The notes: a model not told the origin generated them from the sequence alone. Counted from the stretch's first letter, positions 1-15,000 are shown. The stretch is DNA of 64,000 bases from Halichondria panicea (GCF_963675165.1 NC_087386.1:4842169-4906168); one strand, 5' to 3'. Numbers and translations are program-made.

Positions 1-3000
1 GTGAATAGGGGAAAACAATCTGAGAAAACAACAACATACCACTAGCATTAGTAACATATTCAAAATAAAACGCTCATAGAGTATTCACCCTGTGTGTTGC
101 ACAACGGCAAACAGATTATAACTTTTATTATAGGGTGAATCTAGAAAGAGATTGACAGTGTTTTTGTCACCTTCGAATATCGCCTACAAGTTTCATAAGT
201 AGCATAGTATTATTCAACCACTGTCTCGTTAGCAGTTAAAACAGTCCATGAAAGTGTCTAGTTCGCTCAAACAGCTCATTCTTGTGTTCACACACACACA
301 AATCAATCTATCCCTGCTGTGCGCTGCGCACGCATAGGGTAATGAATCAATGCTTACCCTCTCTGGCCCAATGTATCTAGCAGCCCTGATCTCAGCCACT
401 GTAGAATCACCAGCCTTTGACTTCCTGGGGGGAAATGTGATATAATTATAACACTTGCCACCATTTGAATTAACAATCAAAATTCTGAACAGTTGGCTAA
501 AATTAGTGCTAAGGCATCATTATGCCTCGAGGCGTAGCCGCACGAGGGATACGGTAAAGCTGACTTAGTCTCATGAATCAGCCGCACCTTTGGTGTCAGT
601 CTGAGCACTCTTTACGTGAAGTCATTTCACAATGGAATGTATACGTCACTGTACAAGCTAACAAAACCATAAAAATGCAACCACATCCGCTATCTCTGCT
701 CAGCCACATCACTGCTTGCTGCTCAACCGCATGTAAAGTTTCACTATTTGCTGCCTCCTATTCAAGTCACCTGATGCTTGTGAGCAATCTCATTGGTCAC
801 GTTGGAAATCCGACGTGGCCCATGAGTTCATGTAAAGAGTGCTCAGACGGACACCAAAGGTGCGGCTGATTCATGAGACTAAAGCTGACTGTGTGTGTGT
901 GTGTGTGTTCCAGCTGTAACTGCTCAACGGTTGCAATGCGACGAAAGCTAACAGCTTCTATAGGCTTCTAGCCACGTTCTCTTGGATTTTGATTCGTGGA
1001 TTATCAAACTAAAGCTTCTTTCTCGAGTTATGGCTAGTTTGACTCACATTGAAGGCTGTTGCAGTCTCTTTAGAATCTTTCATAGCATCATCTGTCCTCA
1101 CAAACTTTCTATTCAACATATGAGTTAGCCTTGCACTAAAGCGCTAGCTTTTTGTTAGCTACAATACTCAGAAAATATCTGTTAAAACAGCTAGCTAGCA
1201 GTAGCCATTAATTGTGAAATTGGACACACCCTTTAATTATTCCTGCGGATGTAATGCGCATGCGCGCTCATTCCCCACGTGTGAGAGAAAATAATATCCA
1301 AGATCCAGATCCAGATCCTCCTGGCAGAATCATTTTTGTCTTGAGGGCCTGGTAAGCCACAAAACACTACCATATAACATAACAATATAGATAACAATAT
1401 GCATGTACACAGGTCTTTTCTTCTTAGATATTATATACACTGAACTACACTAACAGATCCTGGAAGAATAAATTTTCTTCTTTCTTGAGGTCCTGGTAAG
1501 CCACATAATACAATCAATAGATGCATGTAAATAAGTCTTTTCTTCTCAGTGACTTTATATAGATAAGCTAACTTTAATATGAAATTCATTATAGATATAT
1601 AACACTCTAATACTTTTGAGCGAAAGCAAAAACATGGCGAGAGGCATTAGCACAGCGCCAGCTTGAACACTAGTTTTATATGCACCTATTCTATGTGTTT
1701 CAAACTATAGATGGGTCTTGAACCCTTAGAGAATCACGTGATTTTGTTTTTACAAGGGCGTATAAAGAGAAGATGCAACTGTGTACAATATATCGTATTA
1801 TAAATGGGCGAGGGTGTATGTCTAAAAATAGTTATTGCACGTGCACTTTATACTCTAGACTAGCCTTGTGTTTTACTCCATTCCTAGTGGGAGGTTGGCT
1901 AACAATAGCATATCCTGCTGACTCATTAACAATATGACGCACAGTATAATTATATACATTGTGAGTTGCATGCCCTCTTCTCTTATTATGTATAAAGGCA
2001 CTGCACATGCAGTTATGACTGTGATGCATTATCAGTACATACTTTTGTACAGCATTGAAAGTGGCACTGGTGAGATCGAGGATCCCGGCAGTGGGACGAA
2101 GCACCACCCCTACAATACCCTTGCTGAACCCTTTGATGGCACCCCACGCTCCTTCCTTCTTGGCACCTGTAATATGAAAGAAGAAATAATTATAACCTCT
2201 CACCACGGCGACGCATGATTAGTAGGAACACACCAACATTTCCCCACAAGCATCAATGCATGACAAAAATTATGATTCAACCCTTACCTTTGTACGGTTG
2301 TGTGATCACGCCAGTCAGTCCACTAACAAATCCCTGCAGGAATGCAAATGCATAATCAGCAGATACAAACGCTGTATTAATTAGTCAACCGACCACTAGA
2401 TCTATGTATATACAGTATCACTAGGCTATATAAACTCCCAAAGATTCTTAACTGCATGTACATACATTGTACATTTAGCTTTTAGTCTAATGTATATGAC
2501 AGACAACACTCAACATTCCGAGAGGAGCCTTATAGGCGGTGTTTTGTATGGGTTGACTACCTCACCTAACTGTGTGTGAATACATGTAAATATGCACATT
2601 GTGGTTAGGAATCAACTGTACACAATAGCCCATTGTGTATACAGTTGACTCCCAACCACACTGTGGGTATAGTAAGGATGTTTTAGGGTATCACAAGACA
2701 TGCACATGACTAATGATATGATTTCAGCTCAAGAAAACCTACTTGTACTCAAGCATGGGTAAGCACTACGTATACATATAGCCAGAATCACACCTGCTGG
2801 GTGTCTCTATTCTATAGAAGTATTTTACCATGGCATTTCCATACAATTTATGCAGGTGATCTCTATACTGACGCAGTAAGTAGGACCCAGTTTAATCTGA
2901 ACTGCACAAATTTGACAATAAGTGAGATTAAGACTATCAACTTGGCTAGAAGTATCTCTGGATTTACCTGCGTGCTGATCACACTAGTAATCATATGCCT

Positions 3001-6000
3001 GCTGGTATGGTACAAGTCGTACAAGAGCACTCTAAGAAGATTGTTCCTGGTATTCACAATCGACACGTTAGCCATTGAGATATTACTGGGACTCAACATA
3101 GAGCACTACTTTGAATACAAAGGGCAAGAGCAAGTGTGTTCTGCCTTAGGGTTCTTGATACAATGGACGGGGAGCATGACGTATTGGTGCAGTCTAGGTA
3201 TTGTACTGGTACTGGCTATTACAGTCATTCAAACACTTCGCGGTAAATCAACAAAGTGGAAAAAATCAACTGAATTTCTGCTAGCCCTGTCTATAATCAT
3301 ACTGCCGTTGCTACACACATGGCCACCATTTTTAAGCCAAAATTATGGACTAGAATTTGCATATTGCTGGATAAAAGAGAAAGACAACAACTGCTCCATT
3401 GTGGGAGAATCTGACCGTTTGCAATATTTCATTATCTCACAAGTAATCGAATTGATTTGTGTGCTGATAACAGTTATCCTGGCAGTATTATATTGCTTAT
3501 TGAGGTGCAAATACAGACATATTGGTACCGCCCAAGTTATGACTCTACTGTGTCAAACGCTACTGCTAATGGCTTTCTTAGTTTGTCATTGGCTTTGGAA
3601 CGTGGTAGCTCGGGTTATATATAAGATACCAATAAAAGAATATCCACAGTGGCTGTATACAGATGCTATTCCAGTTCCATTTACATACCTAATCGTACCG
3701 TTCGGATTTCTTGTACATTTGTACGCTGTTAGACATTCTGGATGTTGTGTGAGCATTTCAAAATGTTGTCAAAAAAATCAACCTAAACATCACCTGTACA
3801 CAGTTGAGAATAATCAGACAAGTCCTACTTCCCACCCTGTTGAGGTACGAAGTGATACTTACTGGAGTGTGCCTTATACTAACGAGTTTACAAATGTGGT
3901 TTCAAACACCGAACAGGACTATCTACTCAAGATCAGCACTTCAGACATGGGATATGGATCACATGCGAACTCATAGTAATTATTAGTTCAATTGTTATAC
4001 AGCTAATAAAGGTATTGCTCCAAAACAATAAATACAATCGTTTCCAGTCTAGATAGCTATTATATATTTATTACATGACTTTCTCGATTTTTTAATGTCT
4101 ATTCTACATATGTAGGTTATACACTCAAATGTAATCAACGTTCTCAATTTTATATTTTGCTGCTAGTTGCCTTACTGCTCTTTTTGCGGATTCAAGTGCA
4201 CTCATTATCCAGGCAAGGGAGGAAGCAAGATGTGCGCCAGCAAAGTAGATATTGCCTTGAGATCTGATCATGGACGCGTGTAATGCTTGAAACTGTTCTG
4301 GTTTGTAGAATGTCAAACCCCACCAATTCGCCTCGAATGCTTCTTTGAGATACTCACTTCCATCAGCTTTGCCTCCTGCATACTCTGCCGCCACGTCTAC
4401 TTCTGGGTAAAGTACCTGTAAATTATACAAAGCTGTTCTGATTTTCTCCTTTTTGGGCAAAAGACGCCACTGCATTGAATCACCAGCCCAGTTGTACACG
4501 TGCAGTACTCCTTTTCCACCTTCTCCAACACTGTAGTCAGGGTACACCACCCAACGAATTGGCAAGTCTGTAGTTGATTGTCCTCCTATCGAAGGTGGTG
4601 TATTGAGGTCGTTGCGTTCCCAAAACCTGGTACAAAATCGCAATCCAAGCTTGCTAACGCTGTCAAAAGAGGATGTGCGTAATACTTGCTCAAATTCAGC
4701 TCCAAAGTACGGCCTTTTTGTTATCATTCGTACAAAAGGAAGAGGAATGGCTAAAATCACAGCATCGAACTCCTCGTAAGAAAGGTCTATACTGAGTACT
4801 TTGGATTTGAATAACCTATCACCACTGTGCTATCCATTTGGCTGAGAGATTCAACTCGAGCATTGAAACAAATTTCACCCTTTTTTTGCTTTACCAATTC
4901 GAAACATAGGTTAGGTAGTTTTGACATGCCACCTTTAATGGTCTTCCATGTTCGCTTGAAGTCTGATATCCAGAATACCATTTCAAGCAATCCGCGGTCG
5001 AACATATTGCTTTGGCTGCACATTGCTTCCACATAGTTGATTTTTTGGAAACTCCATCCCAATTCTTTCGATACGTAGCTCCTAAAAGACATCGTTTTAT
5101 ATTTCTCAAACGCTTCATCAAAGCTACGATCTAAATCGTCAGAAACTCTTTTCAAGGCATCAATTAATGAACAGCTCGTTAGCATCACCGTCAGCGGCTC
5201 CTTCCAGAAATCCTAGTTTAGTATAATGCTTGGCAGCATATGCAGTAGACATAATGCTCCCATCCTTTTGTTTCGTGTTGTTGACGAACACTCGATTCCC
5301 TTCTGAACACACATTTCTGAAATCGATCAATTCAATTTTATTTGCAGGAAATGATGTTTGATTAGGGAGAACACAGGCCTATGCCCCGCGATGTTGGGAA
5401 TCCTCATAGCACCTGCTTCGAAGTACTGGTTAGGCTCAGGAGAAAACTGATACGTAAATACTGCACCTCCAACTCTGTCAGACACTTCAAATATCTTCAC
5501 CTTTACTCCTGGAACACTCTGCTGCAAGAGCAAGGCAGAATAGAGCCCTGACATTCCAGCTCCTACGATGCCCACACGTAGGGACGGTGGGAGAGATTCA
5601 TGACAGAGATCTTTTGCTGGCGTATCGTAATTCCTACATAATCCAGCAGCTTTATCTAACTGATCCTGATAGCGATTGGAACAAGAAGTCATGTTGCGGA
5701 TCTGCGCTAGCAATTAAGCATTGAATTGTCTGGCAAACACACACTACTTGTCTAAGTGGGTAATAGTGGTTAGAGGAGCAAAGAACAAAGCACTTAATAT
5801 AGATTTGCCAAATCTATATTTAGTGCAGCTGTGCGTTTTCGCAGCTTCCTACACACATGGGCTTATCAGCTATTTAGAGCGCCACTATATGCGTGGTCAA
5901 CAACAACTCTGCAGAGGTCTGGCTTCTCAACTAAAGATACTATAGGCTCTAACTAGGATTGGCACGACTTTTGTAGCTTTTCAGAACTTAGGAGGAGGTG

Positions 6001-9000
6001 GCTTAGCTTCGAATATGAGAAGGCGGCCATGAATAAGATGAGGAGGTTGGAACCACTTGCAATTTAAGGCCACTACAGAACTGAGATACAAATGGTGCTC
6101 CTGCGCTAGCCTCGAGACCATGAGCAGCATGATAACAAGGTCAGCGCTAAAGCAACTGCCTGGTCTCGAGGGTATTAAACACGAGAGAACAAATTTGTAT
6201 CTCTGCTTCTTCAGTGAAATAAAATTTGACGACCCCCTTTATATACCTCTTACAGAAAATAAAAACTAGTAGCCTGCAAGATATAATATTCGCCGCAACA
6301 AACTAACACATTGCCGTCACTTTTGAGGCTAAGCCACCGCCAACAACTACACATGACTTTGGCACTACATTCACTTCTCAAAGTACACTGATATCGCAAA
6401 TTAGTGACTAAGTAAGTTTCTTGATAGGGCCGTAGCCACCAGTCCGGTTCTCAGGCTCGACTTTTGCTACCAACTTTGAGAGGCTCGGGGTTGGCCTCAA
6501 ATCATCAGCGCTCAAAGATAGGGACAGTATTCGAGAAATACATTGTGACTACATGCGCATATGCGTACAAAACAACCTCAGCTGCTCTGTCTTCTAAGTT
6601 ATTGTCTTCTTAAATTTTGTACTATAATTATAGTCATGCATGGATGGATCACGGTTTTACTGAACTGTACTGAGCCGTGTGCACTCTCTCGGTTGTCTCC
6701 ATCCTAATCTAAACACTCATCAAAAATAAAGCTTTAGTGGAACCATATAATATTATAGAAACTTTGTGCGAACAAGAGATGCTACGCACGATTCTGAAGA
6801 GACTGCATGCAACATGGATGGATCACATGCGCTCATAGAAATAGTTTATTCATTCTCATTATTATACAGCTATTAAAGGTACTGCTCCAAAACAATTAAA
6901 AAACACAATACAATCGTCCGGTCTACTGTTAGAGATAGCTATGTATATATTATGTGGATGACTGCTTCTGGATTTTTACTACATGTAGGTTATGCACTCA
7001 AATGTAATCAACGTTCTCAATTTTGTATTTTACTGCTAGTTGCCTTACTGCTCTTTTTGCGGATTCAAGTGCACTCATTATCCAGGCAAGGGAGGAAGCA
7101 AGATGTGCGCCAGCAAAGTAGATATTGCCTTGAGATCTGATCATGGCCGCGTGTAATGATTGAAATTGTTCTGGATTGTAAAATGTCAAACCCCACCAAT
7201 TCATATCGAATGCTTCTTTGAGATACTCACTTCCATCAGGTTCGCCACCTGCATACTCTGCCGCCACGTCTACTTCTGGGTAGAGTACCTGTAAATTATA
7301 CAGAGCTGTTCTGATCTTCTCCTTTTTGGGCAAAAGACGCCACTGCATTGAATCACCAGCCTATGCAGTTGTACACGTGCAGTACTCCTTTTCCACCTTC
7401 TCCAACACCGTAGTCAGGGTACACCACCCAACGAATTGGCAAGTCTGTAGTTGATTGTCCTCCTATCGAAGGTGGTGTATTGAGGTCGTTGCGTTCCCAA
7501 AACCTGGTACAAAATCGCCATCCAAGCTTGCTAATGCTGTCAAAAGAGGATGTGCGTAATGCTTGCTCAAATTCAGCTCCAAAGTACGGCCTTTTTGTTA
7601 TCATTCGTACAAAAGGAAGAGGAATGGCTAAAATCACAGCATCGAACTCCTCGTAAGAAAGGTCTACTGAGTACTTTGGATTTGAATAACCTATCACCAC
7701 TGTGCTATCCATTTGGCTGAGAGATTCAACTCGAGCATTGAAACAAATTTCACCCTTTTTTTGCTTTACCAATTCGAAACATAGGTTAGGTAGTTTTGAC
7801 ATGCCACCTTTAATGGTCTTCCATGTTCGCTTAAAGTCTGATATCCAGAATACCATTTCAAGCAATCCGCGGTCGAACATATTGCTTTGGGTGCACATTA
7901 CTTCCATATAGTTGATTTTATGGAAACTCCATCCCAACTCTTTCGATACGTAGCTCCTAAAAGACATCGTTTTGTATTTCTCAAACGCTTCATCAAAGCT
8001 ACGATCTAAATCGTCAGAAACTCTTTTCAAGGCATCAATGAACAGCTCGTTAGCATCACCGTCAGCGGCTCCTTCCAGAAATCCTAGTTCAGTGTAATGC
8101 TTGGCAGCATATGCAGTAGACATAATGCTCCCATCCTGCTCCCATCCTTTTGTTTTGTGTTGTTGACGAACACTCGATTCCCTTCTGAACACACATTTCT
8201 GAAATCGATCAATTCAATTTTATTTGCAGGAAATGTCATATTGAGATGCTTGATTAGGGAGAACACAGGCCTATGCCCCGCAATGTTGGGAATCCTCATA
8301 GCACCTGCTTCGAAGTACTGGTTAGGCTCAGGAGAAAACCGATACGTAAATACTGCACCTCCAACTCTGTCAGACACTTCAAATATCTTCACCTTTACTC
8401 CTGGAACACTTTGCTGCAAGAGCAAGGCAGAATAGAGCCCTGACATTCCAGCTCCTACGATGCCCACACGTAGGGACGGTGGGAGTGATTCATGACAGAG
8501 ATCTGTTGCTGGCGTATCGTAATTCCTACACAATCCAGCAGCTTTATCTAACTGATCCTGATAGCGATTGAGCAGTGCTGAACAAGAAGTAACTGTCGCC
8601 ATGTTATTTTGTTTAAGTATCCTGCATGCGTGTACTTCTTACACCTTGACACCTTCCGCTTCATAATGCTCATCAAATTTGAGAAAAGATCATAGAAACC
8701 ACAGTGCAAATATTCATCACCCACTAGTGTTTACGAGGAAGCCATTCAGTTATTTTAAACCAAGTATAGATTAATAACACCATTTGCAGTTGCTAAGTAC
8801 TGGTAACGATGATTTTCTCTACAAATTGGTTATTGCATACCGTAATAATTAATGGTTTTGGAGGGTAATTTCCGGGGGTAAAAACATTCGTGGTTGAACG
8901 TTAGTTTGTGGGATACATTTTCGTGGCGTGTACATGCACTGCAGGTAAAGGTGGCCAATAGTCGCTTCATTCGTGGGTAAGATTCACGAAAACCACGAAA

Positions 9001-12000
9001 TTGTTACCCCTAACATGCTTATCAAGTGTAGTATTTGAAGCAGGTGTAAATGTATGTTCTTGTTGGGTTTGGAAGGGCTAGTTTGTAACTAATGCTTCTT
9101 AGCATGTTTTTGCTCAAACAGAATTGGAGTGTTATGGAAGAGGAGCTGGGAAACAGAAGTCTGAGACAATCTTGAAGGCTTATAGATATCTATGATGATA
9201 AAAGTTTAGTGTCAATGAAAAATATAAATAAATGGATCTGTGGAGAGGTTAAAGTTCACAATAGCCTATCAAGCATTCGTTCTGCCGCAGAAAATCATTG
9301 TGCCATCTAAGTATTTCTGCAATGGATGGGGGTCAGAAATATAGATTGCAGAGTCTTTACGTAATGCGTTGCAGCACCAATCAGATCGTAAAGTACTACA
9401 TTGTTGGCTTCCTTTCTTCAAGTGGCTTCTCAGCAACAAGCTGAACTCCTCGGGGCCATTATTAACAATATTCATAGTAGTACGCAATGCAGCAGAACGA
9501 ATGCTTGATAGGCTTGAAACCCGTCCTCCGAGGGCAGGCCACACCACTTTGCAGCTTTTATTTTCCTTGTAGCTATTAAAAAGGTTGGAACCCATAACTA
9601 TATTATAAGTTTTGTACAAACAGAAATGCTACGCACGATTCTGAAGAGACAGCTTTAGACTAGTTTGCAAGTCCACGAATCAAATCCAAGAAAACGTGGC
9701 AAGAACTTATATGGAAGCTCTTATAACCTATATGGAAGCTCTTATAGTATTCGTCGCATTGCAATGCACAAATGACACATACACCCACATGTGGTCACTA
9801 CCACAAACCAACACCATGTGAGACTACACATATAAGGGGTGGCTAAGCCAAAGCCTTGATTGTAGTTAGCCACTGCAAGTACTACATGTATATAGATCTA
9901 CAGTCATGGATGGATCACAGTTTCTACTGAACTGTACTGATCTGAACGTCACTCAGCTGAAGACTATCAACACAGCTAGAAGCCTGGCTGGAGCCGTGTG
10001 CACTCTCTCAGTTTTCTCTATCCTAATCTACACACTCATCAGAAAGGCTTTCTACACAGTGCTTCAAAGACTGTTCATCTACCTTGTCCTGGCTACAATT
10101 CTACAAGAGGCATTAATTGCTGTTAGTTTCGAGCATCAATTTCAGTATCCAGGGCAAGACGAATTATGCACAGCATACGGTTTTATTATACAGTGGTCTG
10201 GTGTGGTCATGTTCAACTTTGCTTTGGGCATAATGCTATACTTACTGTATCTTGTGTACGCCCAAGTTCGAAGAGAGCTGTTTGCAAGACTAACTAAGTC
10301 ATACAAAGCAAAGAAAATTATCGAGTGCACCTACGTTTTGTTTATTCTGCTATTCCCACTTACTTATCTATGGATACCATTCCTACATGACAACTATGGA
10401 CTGTCAGGCGCATCTTGTTGGATGAGAGCACTGGACGACAATTGTACTAATGTGGGCCTGGTAGATCAGTTAGTTTTTGCTTACGGAGCGTACGAAGGAG
10501 TGGGGCTAGTTGCTATTTTTGTGACCCTTACAATTTCAATAGTCTATTGCAGAGTGGCATACGCTTACCCGGATGCTAAACGATTGATAAGACGGACCCT
10601 ATCTTTGACTGGTTTCTTAATTGCTTATGTTGTGGTGATAAGCATTCCATTGGCTATTCGTTTGAACACTGGAATAACAGGGTCAAGACAACATTTCATA
10701 TTGTGGATCACATGGGCAATCGCAATACCAATTAGTCACACAATTTTTATCTTTGGTTTTCTGTTCAGCTTTTACACCAGAGCAATTTGTGGATGCAAAA
10801 AAACAAAAATGAACACAACTCTTTGTGGATGCCTAGAAAGAGGCAGCTCATCAAAAGCAAGGACAAACATACTGACAATTGATGCCACAATAAAACCATC
10901 AGAGCGTGTTTCATTTCCTAGTGATACTTATTTCAGTGTCCCGTACACAGGTGGATTTACAGATGTTGAGAACAATCCACTCGTGCTCAAAACGGACAAG
11001 GACAAGGACACAGGATATAGTACATGTAGTAACACAGACAACAATGCTTTATTAACTTGATTAATTACCTAATTAGGCTAACTATTATGAGAGCATTATT
11101 GTAGATAATGTGAAAATTTTTAAACCTTGTTGATTTATATGCGAAAACGTTTTGCACACGTACATGTATGTGTACATATACTACACCTGACCAACCTTAG
11201 CGGCTCCTTCTAAGCTCTGTCCCCAAGTGTCCGACCGTCTCCTGTCCTCCTGGAACTCATCGTCCCCTGTCATTTTGGCCGCAATGTCTCCAATGGCTCC
11301 AGACACCTTCCCCAGGGCACCACTTAGGCCACCTAGGTATTTGAAAGTTAAAAATTGGTTGAGCGTAATTATTATGAATTGAGGTCCGCCAGTAACATGT
11401 ATAGATGTACATATATGCATCTTAGACAGCTATATACATAGCTACAAACTCTTTCCAGAATATTTGTGCTCAGCCTAAAAGGTCAATATAATCATTGGAA
11501 AAAGAAAAGGTTTTTTTTTATGTCATTGAGTGTTAGCCATCCTTACCAATAGTGCTACTAAAGAATTCACGTCCACCTAGAGCAAGACCTTCAAAGAACT
11601 CTCCTGGGCCCAGGACAGCACCCTGTGCGCATGTGTAAGCATCATACTCACAACTGAATGCAATTCGTATATATCGCATTCCAGCAATCTAGACAGGTCT
11701 AGACATGCTTACGGGAATCCTAGCTACAGGATGTACTACATTATGTATACATGGGAATCCTAGCTACAGGATATACTGTATTGTGTACACGGCCCCAAGG
11801 GAATTCTTCCACCACACTTACGTCACCACTAATTGACCATTGGTCAACAGCTGTAGAATACATAAAATAACGAGTGTTGCAAGCTGCGCTGTGCTAATGC
11901 CTCTCGCCATGTTTTGCTTTTGCTCAAAAAGTATTAGACTAACTCATAAGTTGAATAGAAAGTTTGTGCGAACAGATGATGCTATGAAAGATTTTGAAAA

Positions 12001-15000
12001 GACTGCAACAGCCTTCACTGTGGTAAAATTAGCCATTACTCGAGAAAGAAGCTTTAGTTCGCTAATCCACAAATCAAAATCCAAGAGAACGTGGCTAGAA
12101 GCCTATAGAAGCCATTAGTTTTCGTCGCATTGCAACCGTTGAGCAGTTACAGCTGTAACAGACACACATGCAGACAGTAAGCTTTACCGTATCCCTCGTG
12201 CGGCTATGCCTCGAAGCATAATAACATACAGCCCAATTAAGGCATTCACAGATTTCAAGGTGTTTTTCTATTTACCGAGAAGTAAGCAAACAGAAAGGAG
12301 CCATGCTTGGCGCTACTAAGACTCCAAAGTGACGGTAAAATCACGGAAGCTGCTCTCCAAACAAGATGGCTAAGCCTCCATGGGTTCATGGGTGTGGTTT
12401 AGATACATTTTTGCCAAGAAGAGCTTGCAATAGCAGCAAGGATATCGAATGTACAACACTTGGTACCTATAGGAAGCTCGTGAGCATCTGTAAAAGATAC
12501 CCAGCTGTTGTTGTTTATGATTATAAAACTAATGTGTGTCCGCGTCAATTCTTGTTTAGTATCTCACATAAATTGTAAATGAATACAGTAACACTATAAT
12601 TATACCGCATAAATTGCTCAAAGCGCTATTATCCGTAAGTTGCACAACTAGGTTCATATTCTGAGTACCTGGATTGGATGATAGAAGAGATTGATTGTAC
12701 CGTCCTTGAGTCCTTTAACAAAGCCGACTGGATTTCCCAGCACCTCCAGCCCCAACACCACACTGTACAGCTGTAGCACAGCCTAAGGCAAGAAACAAAC
12801 GAGACAAAAATTGAAATAACAACGTGCAGTATACGTGTTATACTGCATGCATGTAGGTACACGTGCATGTGCCTATAACAAGTATAACAAACACGTAATT
12901 TGCTAATATAATCCTGTTATTAATTTATAGAATTTGCAAATAATTAGAGTGATCGACTTACCTGCTGTGTGTAGTGTTTCTGGATCCTACTAAGAAGGCC
13001 AGTTTGAGTTAGTGCAACCTCATCTAGCTCAAAATATCCCAGTCTGCAAATGGAATTCATTTGGCTGTCAATAAGTGGTCCACACACCATGCACTAGAGA
13101 TATGTTTATGTATAGTACTTACGTATAGAGCTGGCACATTAACGGATTGAACGAAGGTATAATATTATAGAAAAAATGAGCCGAAATATAGTTTATCAAG
13201 TATACACATTCAATTTTGAATGAGCTACATGTATAAGTACAATCGAAGCAATTCACCTATCATAACACACAGACATGCACTATGTACCGTATATATAGTG
13301 GGTATATTTCGAGGGTATAAATGTTTGTGGTTTTCGCGGATTAGGCATGCATGTACTGCGAACATTTATAACCACAAACTTAATAACCGCATATATGCAT
13401 GCTGCAAAACGCGCTATTCCATGAAAATTAAATCCGCGAAAACCTTTCTAAAGGCATTTCTGCGAAAATGAAATACACCCGCTATACGGTATTTAATCTA
13501 TAGGCAAAATGTATTAATATCCTTTCTTACCGTAATTCAGCGTCCTTTGTTCGTCCCACTAGAAAAGCAAACTGAGTGAATGCATTGAGCACTGCCCCGA
13601 ATACAGAGTTGGAGGAGCTGTCTTTATGCTCATCTGGTTTGTAGGATGCATCTCGATCCAGGTAAAAGCTTAGGTGGATCTGAGTTAGGTGCATGAGAGA
13701 TAATCATGCATAAAGAATATCAGAAAAGGTCATATCTTTCTCCTACGACATGCATGCAGTGCTACATGCATTGCTACTGCCCTCAAAAGCGTACATAGAT
13801 TATAAAGGTACATGAGCTAGCAAATAGGAAGTCATACAATAGTGAAGCCACAGATTTACTAAAGTAATGAAGTTTTGCGATGCAGAGGACTATATATACC
13901 ATCTAGATAGGGGATTGCTAATTGTTTAGTGGTATGTCTGACAAACTCACGGCAAGTGGAGAAAGATGAAGAAACTTGAAGTAGTTTCTTGTGGCAGCCG
14001 CACTGACCTACATACACACACAGTCTTATACATGCGTGAAATATACCATTTCATTTACCTGTTCAACTTTCGATTTCTCTAGTGGAAACTTTGAGATTGA
14101 TAGGTCTCTTTCAATGCCTTCAATCTGTATGATGAACACATGCACACAATGAAATTCAATCCATGCATGCAGACTCAAGAGGTCGAAGTACCAATGATGC
14201 TATGCATGGTCATTGCATTGTTATCATTATAGAGGGAAATGGTATAATTATAGCACCGAATCACCTCCGTTACTCCTGATGGTAGGTTGGCTAAAAGGTC
14301 AGCAATGGCCAAGATGAAGTTCATGTCTACGTTCAGTCCAATCTCCTGAATCAGAACCTGAAACAGCCTGGGTGCATGGAATGGGGACTCACACATGTAC
14401 TATTGTGCTTATCATATAACGTCATAGAACGCATAATACAACGAACAACAGTCCAGTTTAGAAATGAGACTAGCTAGACTATAGTCAGCAGGGCTGCATC
14501 CAGGATTTTGGATCAGGGGGGTGAATTAGGCAAATAAAAAATGTAGAGGGGGCAAAGTCATCATAATTATAGCAGTACGAATGTCTGTTAAGGAATCTGC
14601 CAGATCCTAGCCTAGGGGGGTCGAAACTGTTCCCAGGGGGGGGCAAAATACCCCCCTCCCCCCTCAATGCAGCCCTGGTCAGTATAGTTAGAACTGCCAT
14701 CACTTGTAATGTACCAATAATCCTAGCTAGCATGCAATGGTACAATCCTATCTACAGAAAGCTGTTAATTAAGTTTGTTCACACATACCTGTATTATAAA
14801 CTGACTGGAATGAAAATTCAATAACTTACTGCACTTGCTTGACGTTTGACTGTGCACTGTTTCTGAGTATCATGCTGCTCTCAATGAAAGGCTTGGGCTC
14901 TTGAAATGTATATAGACAATATGAAAGATAGATCAATGTGGTAATGCGCCGCTATAACATATACTCACCGTATTTAGAGGCAATAGTGGGAGGAGTGGGG

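Larger units (their letters stand above)
2334..11186 (-). other. 8.85-kb VPS13 intron that hosts other genes
   Basis: The intron lies between the exon ending AAKVGQ (11187) and the exon starting GFVSGLTGV (2333). A conserved VPS13 stretch is continuous across it, so this is a true intron. It contains two seven-helix receptor genes on the opposite strand, a receptor remnant, two oxidase copies on the same strand, and MITE-like repeats. Most other VPS13 introns here are a few hundred bases. A slightly earlier donor at about 11195 is also in frame. Confidence 0.85.

Noticed and set aside
573-869. 98-codon ORF
   Set aside because: It lies wholly inside a MITE (566-881) and is bounded by the inverted repeats; no protein similarity recognised.
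4125-8602. Oxidase copies as intron-containing intact genes
   Set aside because: Breaks are 2-11 bp indels against each other with no GT-AG pairs around them.
11840-12118. 92-codon ORF as a gene
   Set aside because: It runs through a dispersed repeat and is not preserved in the other copies.
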